DNA of 64,000 nucleotides, taken from Nectonema munidae. Taxonomy: Eukaryota; Nematomorpha; Nectonematoida; Nectonematidae. Shown one piece after another: positions 12,930 to 23,500 of the stretch. Below the pieces are notes generated by a model, which was not told the DNA's origin, made no database searches, and was given only the letters and a program-made list of their open reading frames with translations. Where the stretch lies: positions 620,001-684,000 of the forward strand of contig JAUIRK010001034.1 in assembly GCA_030549495.1 (NCBI GenBank), read 5' to 3'. Position 1 is the first letter of the stretch. Every line of letters begins with the position of its first letter. The translations under genes and the position numbers were made by a program.

Positions 12930-14440
12930 GATATATAATGTCCGACTAAACAGTCCAAAAGATGATAAAATAGTAAAATCTTATCTTCAACAGCTTAAGT
13001 ATTTAATATAAATTTATGCTAAAAACTGTTCTATTTAAAAAGTTTTTGGTGACTTGTTTGGTGTACATTTCAAAAGCTCCTTTATATATATTCTGTATTT
13101 CCCCGCTTGGCGGCTTTTGTTCTAACCCGTTGCGGCTCATCTTTTCCGCTTTCTTATAACTTTGGTTTCAAAAAGAATTTAAGTGTAACTTAAACCTATG
13201 ACAAAATTTCATATATATAAACCCTTAATTGATAAAAATATTAAACAAATATAAAATAAAATTAATTTCATTTTTTGATCTAATAAAAATCTTTTTTACT
13301 ATATTTTTTAACGCCATCTAAATAAAATATAAATTAAAAATTTTTTATGGTTTATTAAATTTTGTGATTTTACTGATTTGAAGGTTTGGTTTTTTTTCTT
13401 TCTCTGTTTTTGGAATTTACTAGGATTCGAGGATTAAATTGTGTAAAACCTCAAACTCGCCCTGCCTCCTACAATTATATTTAAGTTGTTCAATAAATTA
13501 TTGCGAATTTTTATTTTAACTTAGAAAATTATGGTTTGTTATATTCAAAATGCAGACAAAGTCATAGTTAAACAAAATAATTTAATTAAAAATTAGCAGG
13601 TATAATCTTTTTTTTATAAAAAGTTTATAGCACACCTTTTGAATGAACTACAAATAATCCATAAATCACATAGTTCAAAATAAATTTTTATTAATTATTC
13701 AAATACTTTACTTTTTGCCGGGCTTACCCCTGTTTTCCTGAGCGGCTAATTTTGGCGGATTTATAGGTGTAGTGAAATCAGGAACCAGTTCTCTGAGAAA
13801 TATATCGGGTGGCCCAAAGGAGGCCCGCAGCCCGGCCCTGTTTGACAGGCTGTAAAATAAGAGGAATTGGGCGACAGTTTGCTACTAGTTTTGTCCTTGC
13901 TAAAAATTTCTAGATCGATATTTTACTGATAAGCTGTGGCTTCTTGAGAAAAATCACACTGTTTTGTTGCTATTGAACGCAAGTTTGTTGATGATAAAAA
14001 TACTATTACGTAATAGATGTATAATATGGTTTTATCATGATATCATTGGCATAAATATTTATATATAAATTCGGCAATCCGCTTATGTTTACGTGCTACC
14101 ATATAATAAATTGCCCTCAACTCATAATAAAAAAGCCATTTTTTCGAGTTTTGTGACTCGTCATAGTTTTGTTGTTTCCTTTTCTTTATACAGTTGACTT
14201 GAAAGATTTCTTTTTTCCTTTATATTTCTTCCGATAACTCTTCTTCAACTTTCAGTGTTCTGATAATAATGGCTCTCAAATCTCGAAATGTCTAGTGAAA
14301 TTGTTTTTTGATCAAAATCTGTTCTGTTCTACAATATTTTTGGAGCCAAGAAGTAGTGGAGTAGGAGAGGAAAGTTTGAATATTCGCGATTGTCTCCAGC
14401 CCCAGTCCTAATTGTAAAAATTTAAAATATTTTTTCCATA
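12930..14440. other. AT-rich intergenic stretch with one hAT-like end
   Basis: I see no gene here. A G+C-richer patch at about 13720-13860 ends in GCCCGGCCCTG (to about 13850), the reverse of a typical hAT terminus CAGGGCCGGGC. It is probably the end of a hAT element whose other end I could not find. Confidence 0.4.
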
Positions 14441-14639
14441 TTTAAACTTTTTTGATGTTGATATTCATGTTGTCTATATGAATATCATTATAAGTAAGTT
14501 GTATTTTTAAAATTGAAAAGTAAAAAAATTTTATTTTTAGTCGACTATCCTAAGTACGTAAATTTACACTGTAAAATTTAGTGTTTCATCTTCTGTTACT
14601 TTGGTCTTTGTTTAGATCGTAAAATGTGTCAAAAAGTTA

Positions 14640-16080
14640 AAATGTGATTATTTTAAATTGGGGTTTTTTAGAAGTTGTTGGGGGATATGTTTACTTCATT
14701 GTATTTTTAGTTTTGAAAAAGGGTTATAAATTATTTTTGCTGTTTCTCATTTTAAAAAATATAATCACTTGTTCTAGAGTAATTTGAGATACTTTCTGAC
14801 TTAGCCTAAAATAAACTAAAAATTTTTTTATTTGTTATGTTTAAAGAGTAGAAGATTATTGAGTTATACTATTCTAACTATAAATTTTAAAATATTATTT
14901 TTTTTGTATTTTATTTAAAAAAAATTTTAGATTTTGATTTTATGAATAGTAGTTTATAGATATATAAATATTTTTTGTAAAAATTTTGATTAATTTTGTT
15001 GGCTCAAACTATTCAGTTGTGGGTTAAAAAAAGTTGAAAAGGGGGGAAAAAAGGTTGGGGAATACATTGTTATTTAGGGGGGTGGTAAAATATATGAAAA
15101 AGTTAAAATTATTTAAAATAATTTTATTATTGTTATCTGAAATTATGTGGGTGGTATTTCTAATAGAAGTTACTTTTTGGGCTAAATATTTGAAAGATTA
15201 TTAAAAATAGTAAAATACTGAAGGGTGGATTTAGTAGATTTTTTACTAGTCATTCCTTAGTGTTTGGTGTAGTAAAAATTTATCATTGTGGGAACTGTTA
15301 TGTAAATAGGATATTTGTCCCCTTAGTATTTAGACCCCCTATTTAGAGAATTGGATTAGTGAATTAAAATAGAATAATATATTCCTATGTTTCTCTGAGG
15401 GATATATAAGTATGGTAGTAATTAAAGTTGTATATATTATGTGTGTAAAAGAAATTAATGTTTTAATAAAGTTTTGGTAAAAGTTAAAGGTGGGTTGTGT
15501 GAATAAAATTAAGAGTTAAATCTATAAAAATAAAAATTTTGGTATTTTAAATTATCTAGATATTAGTGTGTTGAACTCATGGGTTATAGAAGTTCAATAG
15601 CCCTAGGGATTTCCAAAAAAAGGTAAAGATATTTATAAAATTTATGGAATGTTAGAATCTATGAAAATAAGATCTCTAACTTAGAGTTATTTGATGTAAG
15701 ATTTATTATCATACTATGGTTTTGAAAGTGTAGTAGAACCTACATCATAAAATTTATGTTTTTTTGATCTCAAAAAAAAACTTAGTGATGTGAAATTGAA
15801 ATATGTTTTGTAAATATCATTCTAAAGGTATTTGTTAAATTTTAAGTTTATAGTTTTAAAATAAATTTTTAAATGTTATATTTTTTTGATTTTTTAGACT
15901 AAGTTTTTTTTGAAGTAAAAGGTTATTGTGTTATGAGAATAGCTTGAAAATATAAATATATGGTTGTAAAGTTAAATTTCTAAATTTTTTTAAATTATTT
16001 ATATATATAAATTAAAATCTATTAATTTTTTATGATAAATTTATTATTTTTAAGTTTTGGTAAAAATATAGAAAAATAAT
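14640..16080. other. C-depleted, G/T-rich tract of unknown origin
   Basis: Over about 1.4 kb the + strand has very little C (several 60-base lines have none or one, for example 14881-15000, 15421-15480 and 16021-16080), while G stays common, including runs of G near 15041-15081. Flanking DNA does not show this skew. No conserved mitochondrial protein or rRNA motif was found on either strand. A NUMT from a strongly skewed mitochondrial genome or a transcription- or deamination-driven skew are both open. Confidence 0.5.
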
Positions 16081-18600
16081 TTTTTTACTAAAGATTAAAC
16101 TTAACATTGCAAAGAACATTTACATGTTAGTGGTAATTGAGGTTTCTATAATAAAATTTTGTGTAAATAGCGTTTTAATGTTGAGAGCGGAAAAAATACA
16201 TAGAGTCCGTCAAGCGAGGGTTAATGAGGACTTCAATCTACATCATAAACAAATTTCATAAATTCGGGAAGAAATTTTACAACTGCTTCTTTATCCACTG
16301 GAATTTAGGCCTAATAAAACTAGAGCCTTGATTAACCAGCCGTCGGTATATTCCTACTTATGATCAGATTTTAATTCTTAATGAGAAGTTTTAGCCTGTT
16401 TTCCAAATATTGACACTTTTGCGAAGCTTATTTTATCAGAGCGAATATAATTCATTTGTCTTTTCATTTTTTTGGATTTTATTTAAATATTATATCCGAA
16501 TTATAGAAGGTCTAGATTAGGTGTTACCGCTTGGTAACAAATAATGTATATTATAAAATGAATACCTTGTATCGAAAAATTGATAACAAATTTGTCAACA
16601 ATCGCACATCTGTCCCATTTGTGACGGTTAAATTTTAATATCCCATGGACAGAGTCCTTTTTTTCCTTTAATGTTTTTGCAAAATTCACGCCTGAACCAA
16701 CTAAATAATTGATTGCGAATCTAATAGTGCATTTATTTTTCATGAAAATGAATCAATTCAAACTATAATAACTTCAAAATATTTTAATATTTTATATTTT
16801 TTGGCTTAATAGTATCTTAATATATTATAAACTAAAGGTTGGTGTTTAATTCACTCAGAATATTCCACTTATAATACTTTTTTCACTCTAGATTTATGTT
16901 TCCGTTACTTCTTAATTTGTGGTGGATATTTTTTTTAAGATTTTTGTTCGATTTAGAAAAGCGACATTTTTCTATTTCATCACGATGACATTTTGTCTAT
17001 ATATACACAGGTAATGAATACTAAATTTCAATGTGGTTAAAATTTTTATATTATTTAGTTAATCGACACTACATTGACCTTTATATATTTAAGCGGAATC
17101 GATAAAATAATTTTTTTACTTGATATAAAAATTATTTTATCCATTTCATAAATAGATATGGGAAGAAATTTCTATTCAAGGATACCTGAGATCATGTTCG
17201 ATAAAAGATCATAAAATTTAAACTTATAAATTTTTAATTCTCATGATATTTTCAATAATAACCCTTAAGATGCGCTATATATTATAATATATTTAATGAT
17301 AAATAAATCAGCAATAAAATTGTAATATTTTGATCACGTGTTCTTATTTCATTAAACCAAAATATATTAAAAATTATTTTTCTATATTATCCTAAAAACT
17401 TGACATATAATTTTAGAAAAAAAATTAGATTTTTAAGCATATGCTTCTTCCATAACAGTTTCATGCATTTTTACACTATAAGGGCGAAAACTAAGTATAG
17501 AAATGAAATATACATGGTTGATTTTGAGTTGGAGTATTAAATATATTCGTTTTAAATTTGAAAGATATTTTTAAAGATAATTTAATTTAATACTCAATCA
17601 AAATTTTGATTGAAACTTTCAAACAAGTTTCGATCTTTATCAATAAAATAGATATAAAAGCCTTATGCTTTAGAAACTGGATGGAAATATTAATTATCAA
17701 GAGTGTACGCTGAATTATAAATTATCTAGGGATAAATTCAAAATTTATTAAATACATAGCCTTGATTAGCACTTTCAGAAATTTTATACAATAATCGCTA
17801 AAAACTAAGGCTGGAAATGATATCAGCGTGGCAAAATTTAATGCGTCGCTTGACATTTTCAAACCCTAATTACTAAATCTTAGTTAAAAATGTATTCATT
17901 ATGGTCGATTCCGTGTCATTTAAAAAAAAAAACCTCTAATTTATAACAGATTCTGACATTCATACGCAAATTGCGAGACCTGAAATCAGAAATGAGATTA
18001 GTATCGTAGATTTAGTATAAAAAGCTTAAAAATTATATGGATTTTTGTAAACATAATAAGAGAACACTAAAGCCCACAGTTAGCGGATTTAAGTACACTT
18101 TGTGTGAGTCCATATCACATTACATACATAAATATTTTATTTACTATTATTTCACTCTTCATATTTTTTCTTTCACATAATCTTTATTTAACGTTGATGT
18201 ATATGGTGATGAATAAATCTCTTCTTCTTCCTCTTCTTCTTAAAGATATGGTCTATTGTTGGGAGCGTAGGTTTTCGATCCAGTTGGAAATAAATTGAAC
18301 ATAAGTATATATATATATAGGTATTATATATGACATAAAAAAATATATATAGAGTGATATATATATCAGAGGTCTGGCAAGACCTCCGGGGAGATAACTC
18401 GCAAAACTTGCCAGCCTTATTATATATTTAAATGTGTAAATCGTAAAATGCTTAAAAAATATACTCAAAATAAAAATTTTCAAAAAATATTTTACATACA
18501 TATTGAAAGCCACATTTCAAAAATTCTACCTAAAATTTCAAAAAATTTAACTTTGAAGTTGCAGTTTTATTTCATAAAAACTATATGATTGGTTGAAATG
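16081..18600. other. AT-rich intergenic stretch, nothing recognised
   Basis: I see no gene or complete element. The patch at 16200-16400 is slightly richer in G+C but holds no long frame. Short self-complementary sequences such as CAATCAAAATTTTGATTG (near 17597) and TA-rich microsatellite at about 18305-18365 are present. Confidence 0.5.
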
Positions 18601-18619
18601 TTTATGTAATATCTATATT

Positions 18620-18737
18620 ACTAGCCGGTCCTGTGGTCGTTTCTCGCTGCGCTCGAAACATAGGATTCTGGGTAGTGTGTATATTGAGTTGCTAATTCAA
18701 ATTCGCTTCGCTCGAAACGACCACGGGACCGGCTAGT
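18620..18737. mobile_element. Small foldback MITE with 24-bp terminal inverted repeats
   Basis: The left end ACTAGCCGGTCCTGTGGTCG is matched by the inverted right end CGACCACGGGACCGGCTAGT, with one mismatch. The inside contains GAAACATAGGATTCTGGGTA, which recurs just outside at about 18764-18803. There CAGAATCCTA and TAGGATTCTG also form a perfect 10-bp stem. The element looks nested in or fused to a second copy. Superfamily is not clear. Confidence 0.7.
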
Positions 18738-18862
18738 TTTTTTTTCAGAATCCTACGTTCAAAACATAGGATTCTGGGTAATGTGTATTTTGAGTTGCTA
18801 ATAGTGTTATATGGTGTGGTGGTCAGTTTTTAGAATAATTGTATCTTTTCTGGGTAAAAATA

Positions 18863-19111
18863 TTTATTATCGAATAATCAAAGAATCGAAAAATGTTCAA
18901 ATCAAAAAATATTTATTCTTTTTAAATATATCGTTGGCTCCCCTTACTTTTAGTTTCGTATGTGCATAATTTGATAAAAATTAATTATTAAAGACTAGGT
19001 TTATCTTTCAATTTTAAAAGTAAGGGGAGCCAACGATATATTTAAAAAGAAATATATATGGGTTTTGATTTGAACATTTTTATTCGATTCTTTGATTATT
19101 CGATATTTATA
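18863..19111. repeat. Long inverted repeat (about 95-bp arms, 56-bp loop)
   Basis: The left arm, about 18863-18955, runs from ATCGAATAATCAAAGAATCG through TCGTTGGCTCCCCTTACTTT. The right arm, 19012-19111, is its reverse complement with few changes. The structure would fold into a long hairpin. It is probably a foldback or MITE element; a hairpin-RNA source is possible. Confidence 0.8.
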
Positions 19112-19153
19112 AATATTTTTTGATTTTAACATTTTTCGATTCTTTGATTATTC

Positions 19154-19485
19154 GACAAATATAATATTTAAAATTTTTCAAATTGCAAAGTATAGGTAAT
19201 AACTTTTGTAACATCGTATGAGGTAGCAAAATATGAACAGAAACTTTGATATTTTTTGATTTTTTAAAGAATATTTTTCGATTCTTTGATTACAGAGATT
19301 TTATTTTGATTATTTGACAAATATAATATTTAAAATCGCCCAAATTGCAAAGTATAAGTAATAACTTTTGTAACATCGTATGAGGTAGCAAAATATGAAC
19401 AGAAAGTTTGATATTTTTTGATTTTTTAAAGAATATTTTTCGATTCTTTGATTACAGAATTTTATTTTGATTATTTGATAAAATA
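19154..19485 (+). repeat. Two tandem copies of a 162-bp unit
   Basis: The unit starts GACAAATATAATATTTAAAA and contains GTAACATCGTATGAGGTAGC. Copies begin at 19154 and 19316 and are about 95% alike by eye. The neighbouring inverted repeat shares the sequence CGATTCTTTGATTATTCGA with the unit's end, so the two structures are related. Confidence 0.85.
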
Positions 19486-19494
19486 TATTATATA

Positions 19495-19856
19495 GGTTGG
19501 AGATGACATTATCGCGGTATACAGGTTGGAGATGAAACCAAAGTAGTATACAGGTATAATGTTTATATAGGTAATAACTTATGTAGCATCGTCTCCCCGA
19601 ATGAGGTATATCAAATCTTACATCTAGCAGAATGTGAACAGAAAGTTGAACATTGCCTCCCTAGTTATTTGTACATGAAATAGAAACCATCGTAGTATAC
19701 AGGTTGAAGATGAATCATCGTAGTATACAGGTTGGAGATGAATTATCGTAGTATACAGGTTGGAGATGAATCATTGTAGTATATAGTTTGGAGATGAATC
19801 ATCGTAGAATACAGGTTGGAGAAGAATCATCGTAATATACGGATTGGAGATAACAC
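19495..19856 (+). repeat. 28-bp minisatellite
   Basis: The unit, approximately CGTAGTATACAGGTTGGAGA plus TGAATCAT, is present in about two copies at 19495-19560 and about six at 19683-19856, with an unrelated 120-bp interruption. Start-to-start spacing is 28 bp (19691 to 19719). Copies vary at a few positions. It is not a CRISPR array: there are no unique spacers. Confidence 0.85.
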
Positions 19857-20154
19857 GCAAGTTGTCTACCCGCGTTCAACCGTACAGGTTATGAGAATAT
19901 ATATATATATATTTATTTAAATAGAAATAAAAGTATTTGTCTTGTGATAGCAATATTATTGTGTTTTAAAGGCACACATTATTTATAAACTTCAAGACAC
20001 ATTTCTGATTTTCTATAATATATAAGCTGCGTTACCACAATTCAAATAAAATCTAACGGTAACCAATAGTTGCATTTAGTGAGGATATTCAAAAATATAT
20101 TTTGCTATGTGAAAAAATTAGGATTATTTCTTTCTTATTCACTTTAAACAAAGG

Positions 20155-20323
20155 TTGGTTGGTTGGAAATATCAAAGCACTTTCACCGATAAGGCTATAT
20201 GCTCATATTGTGTTTAAGATGGTTAATCACAGTTTTTGTAAATTTAGTTGGGAGCCTTGGGGAACGGACCCTTGACCTTCAACATGCTGAGAGGTACACC
20301 CTAACAACTACTGATGCTCTTAC
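20155..20323 (-). mobile_element. tRNA-derived SINE, family 1, minus orientation
   Basis: On the minus strand it reads TAGTTGTTAGGGTGTACCTC, then a degraded B-box before CCCCAAGGCTCCCAACT, and ends in a (CCAA)n tail, seen here as GGTTGGTTGGTTGG. It matches the copy at 38572-38755 along its whole length. A short possible target duplication, ACAAAGG, flanks it at 20148-20154 and 20324-20330. More diverged than the other copy, so older. Confidence 0.85.
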
Positions 20324-20562
20324 ACAAAGGAACAAAATATATTAATTTATCAAGAAATAATTACAAAATTAGAGTTATACAACCTTTTAAAAACCCTTAA
20401 TCAAATTGTTACATGCTTTAATTAAGATTCGCTTGTAATAAACTAAAATTAAGATATACATTTCATTCTGTAAAAGCATTAAACAGAAAACAAAGTTAAA
20501 ACTACAATTGATATAGTTTTTTAAAATATATAATTTTTTTACTTTTTAATTCTTTTTTATAA

Positions 20563-23500
20563 ATGTCGTTTTCTTCTTGTATATTTTCTGGGATTCAACC
20601 TACAGGGAAAGTTCACATTGGAAATTTTTTTGGTACGATTAAAACGTGGACTAAAGTTCAATATGAATTTTCAAAAGTCTTCTTTTCTGTTGTAGACTTA
20701 CATTCAATAACTATTCCTCAACATCCTTCCATTTTAAGGTTTTTTTTAGTGTTTTTCCTTTGAATATTTTTTCAATCATCAAATTATTAAAAATTATCCT
20801 TTTTTATCTCAAGTAACCTAAAGATATCATATAAAATTTTGAATGATCATCTTTGAAATACTGTTATTAAGGATCCAAATCTATCTTATAAAACTTAATG
20901 CAAAGCTATTTGTCAATATTCTGCTTAGTATTTATTGTTAATAAAACTTAAACTCCTACATAATATAAAGAGATCAGAGATCCCTATGTTTTATCACAAT
21001 TATATTCTCACTCAATTTGCCCTCTCCGCATGTTCAGAGCTTGATATTTTAATCATTGTGATATCCATTGCTTCTCGGATGATATAGTATGTCACTAATT
21101 AATTTTATGGATCAACCAATAACCAGCTTAATAATCAAAATTTTACATTCTAATTTTGATGTTTGAAATGAGACTAATGGTAGAAAGTCATAAATTATAG
21201 AATATCTATTATGAATTCTATTAGTTTATTGAAATTAAGATTAGCAAAAATTTGAAAATAAATCTATATATTTTAATTTATTAAAATTTCTATCAGTGTT
21301 GTCGAGTTGGAGTGAATATAAAAAAATGTTTAAAAATCCACTATTTGAATATTTAAATTATTTAACGCCAACTCTTATTTCCTGCGTTCACTAAAGAAGG
21401 CGCACTAAATATTCTTACAAAAATTAAACCTATTTTTTGATTTAAAGTTCGGCTTATAAGACCCCCTTTCATCGCTAAATATCAGTCGCCAAAAAAAATT
21501 TTTTTATTTAGTACGGTTTGAAATTATCCTTAATATTTTTTATTAATAAAAATTTTTTTTAGAAAATTTGTAATATTTTTTGTATATAAAATATTTTACA
21601 TAATTTTTTTTCATAATTTTTTTATCCTAGTTTTTTTTTAAACTTTCAAAAATTTATAATAATAAACGCAAAGAATATAACTATCCACTTTCAAATATGG
21701 ACGAAACACCTATCTATTTTGATATGGTTGGAAATCGAACTGTATCTTTAAAAGGGGAAAAAACTATTCTTTTAAAAACGATAGGTCAGGAAAAAACACG
21801 TTTTACTGAGGTTTTAGCTTGTTTAGCAGATGGAACTAAGCTAAAACCCATGGTTATTTTTAAGTTTTTTTTTTGTGTTTTTCCTTTGAATATTTTTCCC
21901 ACCACCAAATTATAAAAAAGTAATCCTTTTTTATATCAAGTAACGTAAAAGTATATAAGATTTGCGGTGATCATCTTTGAAAGACTCTTTGTTATTAAGG
22001 ATCCAAATCTTGCTAATAATGGTTAATACAAAGTAATAAAAAAGAACTTATAAAAATGGTTTAATTTTTGCAATCATATGGGCCTTCTTTAGTCAAAGTC
22101 AGAAGGGAGTTGTTGGCGTATTAAGTTTTTGAGTGTTTGGAGTCGGGGTCGACGTTTGCTATTTTCCACTCGACTCGACAATCCTGGTTTCTATGAAAAG
22201 TTTTTGAATGCTCTTTTGTACGCTCCATTTTGCTTAACAAGTTTAGGTCAAATATACTGCATCTCTTTACAACCTTGTTGGCTTGCGGCGTGGACTCCAA
22301 TCGCGCGGTTCTGTACCAACAGTCTCAGGTACCTGCGTTTCCTTCTTATGCATGCCACTAATCCCGTCTTTTAGGTCAGTTCCCATGCACACTTATCCTG
22401 GATTCTTTCGAGCATTTGCACCCAAAATCAGCTGGCATGCAATCCTTCTTGGAAGGAAAAGAGCGCAGCACTCAAATCTCCGAGCCTAGCCTTGCTCACC
22501 TACCCCCTTCTCATGACTTCGGACATCATGCTTCACAAGTAAATCGCTTTAACTGCCCCTTATATATTTGTCCAACAAATTATACTAAATTTCTTACATT
22601 CAATGTAGGTATGAAATAGTAATATTTAATAGGTTGTGTTGTGACTAAAAACACGAGGCTTTGTCCAATATCAAAACCTATGATAGATTGTCTTTTTTTA
22701 TAAACAAAAATAATTACTTCACATTTTCTAAGCCATGCTCTTTTTAATAACTTTATAAACAAATAAGAAAATAAAGCTGTAAAAGCAAAATAATTAAAAT
22801 GTTGGCAGAAAATGTTGTAATAGATTGCACAATGCTCACCTAGTGCTGAAGCAAGTCCTGAGTTTCAAGAATCGCTTTAGGTTCCAAAAATATTCAATTG
22901 GAATCCATGAATATTTAGTTAAAAAATTGTAATACAAAATTTAAAAATTGCTCTCACTTTATTAGCAAAAAATGCAATCATTTATTATTTTTCATAATCT
23001 AACTTTTTAAAAATATTTGAGCATTCAAAGTTTTGCAAAAAAGCTTCGTTCTTTTTTTTGAATGAAACATTGAAGCGATTAAAGATCTTTCTGATTCCGT
23101 ACTCGTGGGCTTAATTGTCAATAACGCAGTATTTCAAGTTATTTCGCTTACAATATTTTCATTTTTTCAAAATGAACTTTCTTTTCAAGAATTTTCAAAG
23201 CTAGTAATCATTCATTTAATTTCAAAAACAAATATTTTTATTTTATTTTTTATAAAATAAAATGTCTGCTAAATTTTTCAATCTAAAAATTTTCAAAGAT
23301 AGAACTGGGATTTTTGATTCTTAGTACCGTGGTTTTACATAAGAGAACCGGTACTGTACCGGGATTCAGAACCGGTTTTTTAACACGAATGCACCCGTAT
23401 ATGCAACAACATTCCTTCTGCAATCAATTTGAGATGTTTGTAACTTTAAATTTAAAATTCCCATTTTCACTTAAACTCTCAAATTTTGGTAAGTTATTTT

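Noticed and set aside
14640-16080. Firm call of a nuclear mitochondrial insertion
   Set aside because: Composition fits, but no mitochondrial protein, tRNA or rRNA motif could be read in either strand; kept only as an open question.
19495-19856. Regular 28-bp repeats that could suggest a CRISPR array
   Set aside because: Direct head-to-tail repeats without unique spacers in a eukaryotic intergenic region; a minisatellite.
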